A DNA stretch of 64,000 nt from Malania oleifera (Eukaryota > Streptophyta > Magnoliopsida > Santalales > Ximeniaceae), in NCBI RefSeq assembly GCF_029873635.1, contig NC_080417.1, positions 34,522,214-34,586,213 of the forward strand, in the 5' to 3' direction. Each line of letters begins with the position of its first letter. Within the stretch, counting starts at the first letter, position 1. Under the pieces are notes generated by a model. The model saw only the letters and a program-made list of their open reading frames with translations. It ran no database searches and had not been told where the DNA came from. Both the position numbers and the translations under genes were made by a program. Below are positions 36,501-48,500 of this stretch, in pieces.

Positions 36501-39500
36501 TATTGAGTAGGAATACCCAAATAATAATTTTTAGGCACATACTGTAGAATCGATAATGATCAGAAAAATATGTATTGCCTACAAATGATGTCCCTATGTT
36601 ATACCCACAGCAGCCTCCAGTTTGGCTTTTCCTATAATCATATGTTGCACCTTCAACACCACCACCACCACCACTAGCATCACCATCATTTTCACTCGGT
36701 GGGCTCAAACCCATATTTGCATGACTCTATGCACATTTTGTACTTGAACTTGAATCATGAACATTTATTGGTTGTTGATCACCTACTTCTGTACTAACAC
36801 AAAACCACCAACTTCTTCATCTAATCAGTTTGAATTATCCCGACCGTCAAGTAATGGTGCTTCTCTCTCCTCTAGCCATGAACTCAAAGGATCATCTTCA
36901 CCTCATTGTTTGCCTCAACTTTAGTTTCATCTTCTCTCTCCTCTAGCATGAATACAAGTTTTTGTAGTCTTATGTACTTCATCTTTTCCTTATTTTTGTG
37001 TGTGTGAGGCTAAATGTGCTCTAATTACGCTTATGTTCAAAGTTGATGTGGTTTGGCTAGGAACTTTGATTTCTATTCTCCAAAGCTTGGAAGCACACAT
37101 ACCATAGTGGATCTAGTTTTTAGCTTCATTGAACAATTGAAGAAAAACATATGTCTATACAATGTATATGTTTTGAAAAGTAAAATTTGAACATAGAAAT
37201 GACAAAATAGATCCACTTATCCACCATTTAGTTGTATTTACCAAGATTTGTTTGATTGACTGCTCTTGGAGCCAACGTGGTTCCACATGTCTCTTGCCTA
37301 TCCTGATATAGCTATAAATGCATTAATTAATTAGATATACACTAGAAATTATTACCTACTTTAGTTGCCTGGATTTGAGTATGTATGTCAGATACCAACT
37401 TGATTATCAATTTTTGAACCTCATCCATGACTTCTCTGGCTACTTAGGAGAGGGTGGGAAATCATAAAGAAATTGAGAATTTAGAAAATAGTCTGAAATT
37501 AAATTCATAAACATATTAATTAGTGATGGTGCCTTAACAAGCAGGTGACAATATAGTATTCTGTGTAACTCAAAAGTTAAATTAATAAGGAAGTGCATTT
37601 ATTTATACTTGCCAGTTGCATGCAAGTCTTGATGCAATTGAAAACTCAATCTATTTTCAATTATTTTCCAATAATTATTGTAAAACCGACAATATTTCTG
37701 AATGGTAAGCTTCATCCTATCGATTGCCTCATATATGAAACCTGTGGTTGGTTTTTCGTTATCATCAACAAATTTTAGAACTTTTACCAATGGTTCTTGC
37801 ACTTTAATTATATTTGAGGCTTTTGTCAAAACTTTTTTCCTAATATAATCTTCTTTGCCTCGTATGATTGGCCTGATTTTGCCATCCCAAATCTTAATTT
37901 TTTTTTTCAAGAATTTGATGTGAACATTTATCTCAAAGCTTGTTTATGTCTTACAATAGTCTCCAAGGCAATAAGTGGGTGGCGTATTGATTAATGGCAG
38001 GAGGAAGTAATTCCTATTACTTGTGAATTTCTTTGTGAGTCATTGTTCTTGTGTGGTTGTACATGAACAAAGTTATAATTGTTCTTGCATGGTTTTAGAC
38101 CTCTTTGGCATCACTTTCCATACCGATGTCTTTCGAATGAGGTCTACGCAATGAGCTATACATGCTATCCAATAGAGATTTGGCCTCTTCCACATCACCA
38201 ATTTCCAGCCTACCTTCATTGTAGCTTCATTGTCAGACATTTCTTGAACAACATGTTCCTCCACAGTTTTGTTACTAACTTTTTCTGTTAATCTGCAATG
38301 AAATTATAGATTTAATAACTAGTGTTACGATTACCTAATTAAAAATATACAAGTCAATAAAACTATTACATAGAAAATCAAAATTAGACAATTACTTGAA
38401 ATAATATTTAGTAGTTTGGCTAAGCACATTTGAGGCATCTACTAACTTATGGAACCTTGTGCCTCTATTGTAGTAAATTGAAAAATTTATTATGTGTTTT
38501 TTAGTTGATTTAGACCAACTAGACCAAATAACGGTTACACCTCTCTTCATCCGTATGGTAGAAAAAGAGGATATGTAGCTTTTCATATCATGATGATACT
38601 CTTGCTCCAAATAAATTTAGACACCTCATAGGTATAGGACCTTTCACCCCTTTTCCAACCTTTGCAACAACATCAAGCATAGACTACATAAATGGAGAGT
38701 AAAGTAATTTTTTGTGATCTAATTATAAATTAGGAATTTTTATGCTCCCTTTCCTAATTTACTCAAATCTTTCGAGAGTTTGTGTTGATTTTTGGTTGCT
38801 TGGGACTCTTGCTTCTTTCTATAATAGTACACTAGTTGGGCTCAAACCTAGATTATCATGACTCTATGTACGTTCAGTATATGAACTTGAATCATGAACA
38901 TTTATTGGTGGTTGATCACCTACTTTTGTACTACCACGGTACCACCAATTTCTTCATCTAATCAGTTTGACCGTCAAATAATCGTACTTATCTCTCCTCT
39001 ATCCATGAACTCAAAAAATCATCTTCTCCTCACAGTTTGCCTCAACTTTAGCTTCATCTTCTCTCTCCTCTAGCATGAATACAAGTTTTTGTAATCTTAT
39101 GTACATCTTTTCCTTATTTTTGTGTGTATGAGGCTAAATGTGCTCTAATTACGCTTATGTTCAAAGTTGATATGGTTTGGCTAGGAACTCTTATGGGTAT
39201 TCTCCAAAGCTTGGAAGCACACATACCATAGTGGATCTAGCTTTTAGCTTCATTGAACAATTGGAGAAAAACTTATGTTAATACATATATATGTTTTTGT
39301 TGAAATGTGGAAAAGAAAACTGAATATTCCACTAACATATGAAAAAGATTACATTAAATAGATGATAATTCTCATCTAATTACTTAGGATATTTACAACC
39401 TACTGAAAATAGAGTATCCTATTTTAAATGTGAAGTAGTAAAATAGGAAAGACTATCTACAGAATCGGGTAACATGCTACCCAAATCCCCTAGGATCGTG

Positions 39501-42500
39501 GAATCAAAAATAGCTAACAAATCAACTGATTTGTTAGCTGTAAATCTCCTGAAGATCAGCCTCTAATAAAGGTTGACAAATATCTAATAATTCTACACTG
39601 ATTTGTTAGATGTAAATCTCCTAAAGATTAGCCTTTAATAAAGGCTGACAAATATCTAATAATTCTATGCTCCCCCTCAAGTTGGGCTGTAAATATTGAT
39701 TAGGCCCAGCTTGGAACCAGATCATTAAAATTTTTTCTTGGTAGATCTTTGGTAAGGATAGTGGCTGTTTGGAGACACGTAGGCACATACAACATCTTGA
39801 TTATTCCTTCCTCTATTTTTTCTTTTATGAAATGTCGATCAATCTCCACGTGTTTTGTTCTATCATGATGCACTGGGTTCTTTGCAATGCTGATGGTTGA
39901 CTGATTGTCACAGAACATATTCATGGGTTCTTCTCCTGAAATCATTAATTCCTTTAGAAGCCTTCTTAGCCGTATTCCTTCACAGATGCCACGTGCCATT
40001 GCCCTGAATTCAGCTTCTGCATTGCTTCTTGACACAACTGATTGCTTCTTACTGCGCCATTTAACTAGGTTTTCCCACACATATGTGTAGTATCCAGAAG
40101 TTGACCTTTGATCATGTATTGACCCTACCCAATCTGCATCATTGAATACTTCAATATCTCTTCTTTGATTCTTCTCAAAAAATAATCCTTTACCTGGTGT
40201 TAGCTTCAGATATCGTAGGATTCTATAAACTGCCTCCATATGTTCTTCATTGGGATTGTTCATGAATTGACTCACCATACTGACAGAGAAGCCAATATTA
40301 GGTCAAGTGTGAGATAAATATATAAGTTTTCCAACTAGTCTTTGATATCTGCCTTTATCCACTAGTGCACTATCTTCCTTGGCTCCTAGTTTGGTTGTTG
40401 AATAACTTGAATCCATAGGAGTATATGCTAGCTTGCATCCGAGCATCCCAGTCTCTTTCAAAAGATCTAGAACATATTTCCTTTGGGAGACAAAGATTCC
40501 CTTCCTTGACCGTGCCACTTTCGTGCCTAGGAAGTATTTGAGATTCCCAAGGTCGTTGATTTCAAATTCTTTAGCTAGAAGACTTTTGAGACTACTCATT
40601 TCCTCCTCATAATCTCCCGTTAGAATGATGTCGTCCACATACAATGAGGATAGAAATTTTTTCCTTCAGGAGAGTATTTAACAAATATTGTTTGATCTGA
40701 TTGACATTGAGAATAGCCATACCTCCTAACTACCTTTGTGAATCTCTCGAACCAGGCTCTTGGGGATTGCTTGAGCCCATATAAAGATCTTTTGAGTTTG
40801 CAGACTTAGTCGTTTGTAGCCTGTGTCTCGAATCCAGGAGGAATTTCCATGTAGACTTCTTTAGCTAGGTCTCCATTGAGGAAGGCATTCTTGACATCTA
40901 GTTGGTAAAGAGGCCAGTCTAAATTTGCTGCCAAAAATAAGAGGACCCGCACTGTGTTTAACTTGGCTACAGGGGCAAATGTCTCTTCATAGTCGATTCC
41001 ATATGATTGAGTGAATCCCTTTGCTACCAGTTATGCTTTGAATCGGTTAACACTTCCATCTTCATTGTATTTCACAGTGAATATCCATTTGCAACCTATT
41101 GGACGTTTTCCAGTTGGTAATTTTGTGATCTCCCATGTTCCATATGGTAGAAAAAGGGGATATGTAGCCCTTCATATCATGATGATACTTTTGCTCCAAA
41201 TAAATTTAGAAACCTCATAGGTGTAGGGCCTTTCACCCCCTTTCCAATCTCTGCAACAACATCAAGCATAGGCTACATAAATGGAGGGCCAGGTAATTTT
41301 TTGTGATCTAATTATAAATTAGGAAATTTTCTGCTGCTTTTCCTAATTTACTCCTTAAATATTTTGACAGTTTGTGTTGATTTTTGCTTGCTTGACACTT
41401 TTGCTTCTTTCTAGAATAGGATCCATCGCCCTCATTCTATCTTCAGGGTCATCGACATTGATCCATTGTCATCCACTACCTCCAACTTCCTGAACACTAT
41501 GTGACCAACTCTACTAAAACCATTGGCAATCACTGTCATAGCCATCCCTCCCCCAATAAATGTTACTGTCTCCACTACTTCTTGACCTAAATATTTGCGT
41601 CTCTTCCCACTGTTGTTTTGATTATGCTTTTTTGGTTCAACAAGCTTCATTCTTTCCTCTTTTGAATCTTCTTCATCACTCAAATTCTCAAAATCTCCTC
41701 TAATTTGAGCTTCTAGTTCTTCTTGTCTTTTTTGTTTCTCCCTTCTTCTCAGGATATTGTTGAAGGCATTTCTTTATTTGTTCCTTCAATAGCGTGGTTA
41801 CATTTGGATCCCAGTCACTTGAGCTTTTTTATGTGCCGAGTGTTGTTTCAAGTGTGTAACACCTCCTTTAATCATCTTTCCACACAATTTACACATGATG
41901 ACATGTCTACTACCCTTTGCTAGAGTAGCAAAATCTGGTTTTAAATTGCGATTGCGGGTAGCGTAATGTAATGGTAACGGGTGTGACGGGAAGTGGGAGT
42001 AGTGGATGTTACATAACGGAAAACGGGTGTAATGGCCGTGAATTTTTTTGAAGCACGCATAACCTTGTGCATATTAGCGTACTTGCATGTTTTAAACTTT
42101 TAGCTCTTCTTAGAAAGAGTTTAAGTGTATTTTGGATCCTTTAGTTTGAGTAACTAAGTTATTTGGTAAGGGCAACAAGTTTACATTTGTTTTAAACCAC
42201 CATTGATTGAAAAATTACGTGTGTGCGTGTGTATTTATACTTCTTATTGTTCAGCTTTGTGATAAGTTCTTATGTGTGCTAAATTAATTAATAGAACAAA
42301 ATGCATTATACATTCCATTAATCTATTAGACACATAAGACATATCAATAATACAAATATAAAATAGCTAGAAAAGAAAGATGGTTGAAGTTGAAAAATAT
42401 AGAACATAAATATCACATTATTAATATTATCATAATAAAATATTTTCCTAACTAGTATTTTCAAATTGTTAATTAATGCATCTATTGTGAGTATTTAAAG

Positions 42501-45500
42501 AAATAGTAAATTTTGTATCATTGTCATCCTCATTATAATATTTTCCCCCTCTCGCCACATGGTATATTGAGAATGATTTATGAAAGAGAGGGAAAAAGTG
42601 AGAAGAAAAAGTAAAAAATAAAATAATTTTTTTAGTGTAACAGTCCTGTAGTGGTTACGTAATGGCCACTATGGCCGTGATTTTTCTTCTCACCAATTTC
42701 GCGGTGTGTAACAGTATTGGTAACTCAAAAAACCGTCATGTAACGGCATTACGTAATGGTCGCGGCCTTTATTTAAAATCATGAGCAAAATGCTTACCAA
42801 TTGTCTCATTGAATAGCTCTTTATTTCCTTTCTTATCACACAACATCTTGATTAGACGATTTCTACACATAAGAATTAAAAAAGTTATGGTCCTTGTGTA
42901 AGAATACGATGGAACATAATTACATAAGAAGAATGATGGATTATATAAATTAAGTTGCTAACTATTAAGTACCAAAATTGAAAATTAAATATTTTACTAT
43001 AATAATTAAATAGGAAATAAGAAAAACTAAGAAGTCTAATATTATTATTATTATTATTTTTTTAAATTTAATTTTAATATTCAACAAAAAAATTTCAATA
43101 ATTAAGCAAGTAATCAACTAATCATTAAGCATATTAAGCATAAAACTATTAAGCACTAACATTATGATATTTAAAAAAATCAGAGTCTACATAGTAAGTA
43201 ACTAAAGATTAATTTTTTCAATTATATAAATTTTAGTTGATTTTTTTTATTTATTATTTATATTTAATTATACTAGGAACACAAAATAGATGTATAATCA
43301 TAGATCTTATAATTTAGAATTAATCTTTGGTGGGAAAAAAAGGTAGTGTAGTAATTGTAGTTATGTAGAATATAGATAGAATATTAATATCAAGATATTT
43401 AGAAAAATAAATATGTAAGTAACTAGAATTTATTATTTTTTCAATTCTTATAATTTTTAGTCTATTTTTATATTAATTACTAACTTTTTAATTATATTAC
43501 AAACATAAAATAAAATATAAAAAAAGTAGTGTACCAAGTGTAGCTGTGTAGATCACTAGATCGCAACTCATAGGATATTGATTAGCTTGCTTAAAAGAAG
43601 AAGGAAAAAAATGAAAAAAAAAAAAAAGAAAAGAAAATTCATACCCGGGTAGTACTTACTGGCAGCATGGAGAAATGAGTGACAAAATCTTTGAATTTTT
43701 TCTTTGTGAAAATTTCCACTAGATTTCTATATACAATCTACCCTAAACCTTCCCTAACAACAGCAAATTTGATGTAAAATGGTGAAAATTCTACTGTGGT
43801 CTTCCGAAGAACATCCTTGCACTTTAAACAAAAAATTCAAGCTTAGATTTCTGGTTTGTTAGCCAAAGATCAGTACAGGAAACAAAGTTTGAAATGGGAA
43901 AGCTTGAAAAGTGAATTCAAGATAACGCTTTCAGTGCATAATGGTGCGCAATGACCTGTTACGGCTTGTAACGAAACTGTAACAGCCATTACAGTGTTTT
44001 ATGCGCTGTAACAGCTGTGAAATTCATCCTTGCCGCTATAGTGACTTGTAACAGAATCAGGGCCTTGAAAAAATGTTATGTACTGTCTGTTATTTAAAAC
44101 CATGGTACTCAAATATGCGGGGGGAGAACGAAATTTGAAATTCACGAATTCAAATGAAATTCACCATAAATTTTGGTCAAATTTATATACACTCTCCCAA
44201 GTGTTATCCCAATTCATGTATTTGTATTTATACTTACCAAATTCAAATACACAGCACCAAATCCACATTACCAAACATGCCATAAAGAACCAGTGATGCA
44301 GAAATAGTTTGATGCTTGATGCTGGCAGTGACAATTGATTCTCCAAAATGCTGATGTTACAAAGTTGATGTAGGACGGTTTTAAGTAGCCCTAGTCATAC
44401 GGTTACCCTCTTTGTAGCGCACACACAATATCACAATCTATGGGAAGAATTGAAATAACCAAGCATGAACATCACAAACATACTCTAATGATCACAAGTT
44501 GTTGAGATTTTGAAAACGTATATGATTTGGTTTAAAAGCCCTTAGTTGATCATTTCATTCAAGTAATCAAGTTCACTTTAACAGATGTTATATTAAAAGT
44601 CTTAGATCACAAGTCCTAGCATACAAATCAAATATCTCTAAGCACGGTACTAGCAATCATGTTCATGTTGAAAATCTAGGAAGAGACAAAGAGAATGAAC
44701 AAGGTTTTTCAATCAAGGATTTGGGTAGAGTTTCAAGGCTTACAAGGTACTTTTAGGGGCTGTTTTAGATGGTCTCAAACAAGGAATTGAAACGAGCTTA
44801 CCAAAAGGTTCGGAATGTCAAATACTAAGACACACGAGTACTTGATTGCACCACGAACAAGCTTGTTGATCCTTAAAATCTAGGGACAAGAATGACGCTT
44901 GAGGAAGGTTGTGGCTGTGAGCTATGAAAGAGGAGTGGGCATGTAGTGTTGATGATGACGTTGATGTTGTCATGGTCTCTCACCCCCCCAATCTCTGGGG
45001 AGACGAAACGTAGCCTCTCACTGCTCACTCACGAGGAGAGGAACAAGATTCACAAGTTCAAGCAAAGGCTTCCTTTTCCTTTGATAATGCAAAGATCCCT
45101 TTACAATACAAGTGAGGACATATTTATAGCCTTACATGAACATGCACATGGCTTCTTAAGAGATTAAAGAAAATATAAAAGTAAAATAAAACATTTAAAA
45201 CATAGGTAATGAGGTTCGTAGGAAATAGTTTGTCATAGGAAATAAGTGCCTAGGAACTAGAATAATTATGATGGTGGAGTCTAGGAACTTAAAATGAAAT
45301 AAATGCTTCTTGAAAAACCAAGACTCTTTGACATGCAAGTTGTCATCCTCTTTCTAAGCCAGCTCCCAAGAGAAGCTTCAATTTTGGCAAATAAAGTTCA
45401 CATCCAATGGTGGACTTCGGGTGGTTGTCCCCGTGTCACAATATCTGTGAAAGATACTCGAGATGCATGTTGATCCCCATTAAAAGTTAGTCCAATTTCT

Positions 45501-48500
45501 TGCGAGTTACATCAGAGCTTCAAGTATTGTGCGTGAATGCAGAATAGCATGCCTGGAAACAAATTATTCTGCTGGAGATCAAGATTTCAGTTGCTAGGAT
45601 TCAGTCACAAACGCGTTGCCAGTGCATGTGCTTCCAGCAGAGTTCCTCCGGCAATGATATTCCAGCAGAAGAGTGAAGATGTATTGAGGATAGAAGAATC
45701 CAATGGTGGTGGTGGTGGATGTTGAGAAAGCTCTGGTAAGGCTTAGGTTTTGAATGGATGGAGCTGGTTAGAATTTAAGCCTTCACATGATGGCTCTCTG
45801 GTCATCAGACAGCAAAAAAAATTTGAGGCAGGGCCTTTCAGTGGGTTCTGTTTGTAATGGTGGTGGAGGCATCATGAAATGATTTGGAAAAGTAGTGTTC
45901 AAATATGAGGGGCAGGGGTTGCAATTTTTAGGAAGTTTGCAGATGATGACCAATGCAGGTGTCATGTTTGTGGAGTGCTTTGGAAGTCTTTAGGATTCCT
46001 ATGATGTATGGGAATGATGGCGATGGAAGAATGAGGGTGAGAGTGCAGTTGGATTGTAGCTTGGTTCATGGAAAGTTACAGCAATGGAGATAGTGGAATT
46101 GTATTGATGAGACTCTGATACCAAATGATGCAGAGCAGTGGTGAGGGTTTACTGGAAGAGAAAATAGGGAGAGCTGTAGAGCGAAGGGAAGTAAAGAAGG
46201 AAGAAGTAGAGGTGAGGAAGAAGAAGATACAATAGGAGGGAAAACCAGCAGGTTAGCTTCTCAATTCAAATTCACAAGAAAACAAATTCTTAATGATTTT
46301 CACATCCTATTTGTAAAGAAGTCTAAAACCCCCTAAAGTATAGAAAAGGAATTCTTTAATAAAGACAGGAGAAATTAAAGAGAAAGGAGGATAAGATATC
46401 CTCTTAAGTACAAACAAAAAAAAAGAAACAAAAAAATAATTACATCAAAGCCACTTTCTGGTCCCTCTAAAGATCCAATAGCAAAATTCCTTGAAAGAAA
46501 CCCGAAGACTATGCCCAAAAAGAAGCCAAGAAAGTAACTCTATCCCAGAGAAAATGCAAGGAATTGGTTTTGCCATTGGAAAGCCTTGCACTCCAAGTCT
46601 CCAAACATATGATACTAATATTCTCCAAACATATGATACAAATATTCAGACTTTTGGCCTGGTAAGTTCTCTTGAGCAAATCATTAGTATTGAACCTGTT
46701 AAGAACCAGAGTCCATAAAAGCCTTGATCTTAAAAGGAACCTTTCTTTCCAAATAAAATGTTTAAAAGAGAAAACAGAAGGGCTCAGCCTTTTCAACAAG
46801 GGAAAGAAAATAGTTTGTTGAAAAATGACCTAAAAGAGTGCCCAATCCAAATCCTCGAATCACCACCCATTTGAGGAACAAAAGAATCCAACACTAGCAA
46901 TCTCATTGATATTTCTGAAAAAATGAAAATCTCAAGAAAGAGACCGCCCTTCAAAAGATTAAAAAGCATGAGTTGAGGCATTATGGAAGAGAGACAAATT
47001 GGAAAGATGAGGAAGCAAAGATTCCAATGAAACCTCAAAACCTGAACATCTTCCCAAATTACAAATATGATTCCCATTCCTGACATGATAATAGGTAAGT
47101 GGAAAGAAGAAATGAGCTACTTGAGAAATAAATTTCCAAGGACTAGCATAAGAAACATTGCCAGTATCTCTAGAATCCTGCCCATGCCTGTGCAATTCGT
47201 AATTTCTTTTAATAACCATGTGCCATAAGGAGTCAACCTCCAAGGGAAATCTCCATACCTATTTACCAATTAGCAAGATGGTTCTAGGCACCAAGCTCCC
47301 AAGGACCAAACCCTGCTTAGACTTAGGTCTTCTAACCTTCTCCTAGCTAACTAGATGTCCTCTTTTCTCTTCTTATGCTTGACTATAAAAAATCTTTCAT
47401 AATCCTCTTCAAGGCAGCAGTCAGCCCTGCAGGAATTCTAAAAGGAAAGAAAATAAATAGAAATGTTGGAAAGAACAGCACTAATAAGAGCAAAAGGGAC
47501 CCTTAAAGATAATAAGCCTTCTTCCAACCTTCCAATCTACTGCTCACTCTCCCCACCACCGGCTCCCAAAAGTAGAAGAATTAGGATTTTCACCAAGAGG
47601 GAGACTCACATAAGTAAGAGGCCGGTCTAATAGTACAGTTAGCTGAAGTAGCAAAGGCCTCTAAATCACCCTTGCCCATATTAATACCCATGACCCCACT
47701 CTTGGGAAAGTTGGTCTTCAATGCTGAAATTTTTCAAAAAGTTTAAGCAAAGTTAAAACCTTTGGGAACTTGACAACATTGTCCTCAAGAAACAGAAGGG
47801 CATCATGAGCAAATTGGAGGTGAGAAACAACAAATTGTTATCAACCTTAAGCCCCTGAATCATATCAAGACCTTGAGCATGTCTCAACATACGACTAACC
47901 ACATCAACAACCATAGTGTAGAGTAATGCAATGGAGATGAGGGATCCTTTTGTCTCTCAACCCTCACAAAGCCTTAAACCAGTTGCTGCATGGACCATTC
48001 ACTATGACAGACATAGTTACTGAGGATACACATCCTTTAATCCAACCCCCCCAGATTCCTCCAAATCCATGTTAGCTAACATGTCCAAAAAATCTCCAAC
48101 TCGCCATATCTGTAGGCTTTTCTAAGATCCAACTTAAATATGACTCTACTCCCTCTCCTCCTCCCCACGTCATCCACCACTTTATTAGCAACCAAAACAT
48201 CTAAAATCTGCCTATCCCCATTGAAAACAGATTGCTCCAAAGTAACCCTAACACCTCTCACAACCTTTTAGGAACACCTTAGCCAAGATTTATAAAGATT
48301 AGGTACCAAGATGATTGACTGGAAATCTTTCACATTCTTAGACCGCTCCTTCCTTAGGAATGAGGGTAATAAAATTTGAATTACACTCTTCCACACCTCT
48401 TCATTACAATGAAATTCTTGAAAGAACACCATAATATCCTCCCAAATTTCCTCCTCACTCTCCTGAAAGAAAGCAAATCCAGGCCTGTAGACCTCACTCA

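Larger units (their letters stand above)
36120..38838 (-). pseudogene. hAT transposase copy B, central and C-terminal parts
   Basis: Minus-strand order: SVDASN-like and [21 protein letters not shown] region (38610-38392), then DUF659-type [17 protein letters not shown] and [14 protein letters not shown] (38255-38095). These are followed by [20 protein letters not shown] and [20 protein letters not shown] (37800-37600). The C-terminal dimerisation-like segment ([19 protein letters not shown]) is near 37000-36940. The tail is low-complexity with Pro-Ala and Tyr-Gly repeats (36714-36141). The middle lacks a continuous frame. The family is a BED-type plant hAT. Confidence 0.8.
39298..41136 (-). 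mobile_element. Copia-6: 5'-truncated Copia element inside hAT sequence
   Basis: Reading minus: RT from about 41136, RNase H, polypurine tract (CTTGAGGGGGAG, 39670-39681 region) and 3' LTR (39669-39298). Gag, protease, integrase and 5' LTR are missing. The RT N-terminal edge abuts hAT sequence at about 41137. hAT sequence is on both sides, so it inserted into the transposon before or during its rearrangement. Confidence 0.88.
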
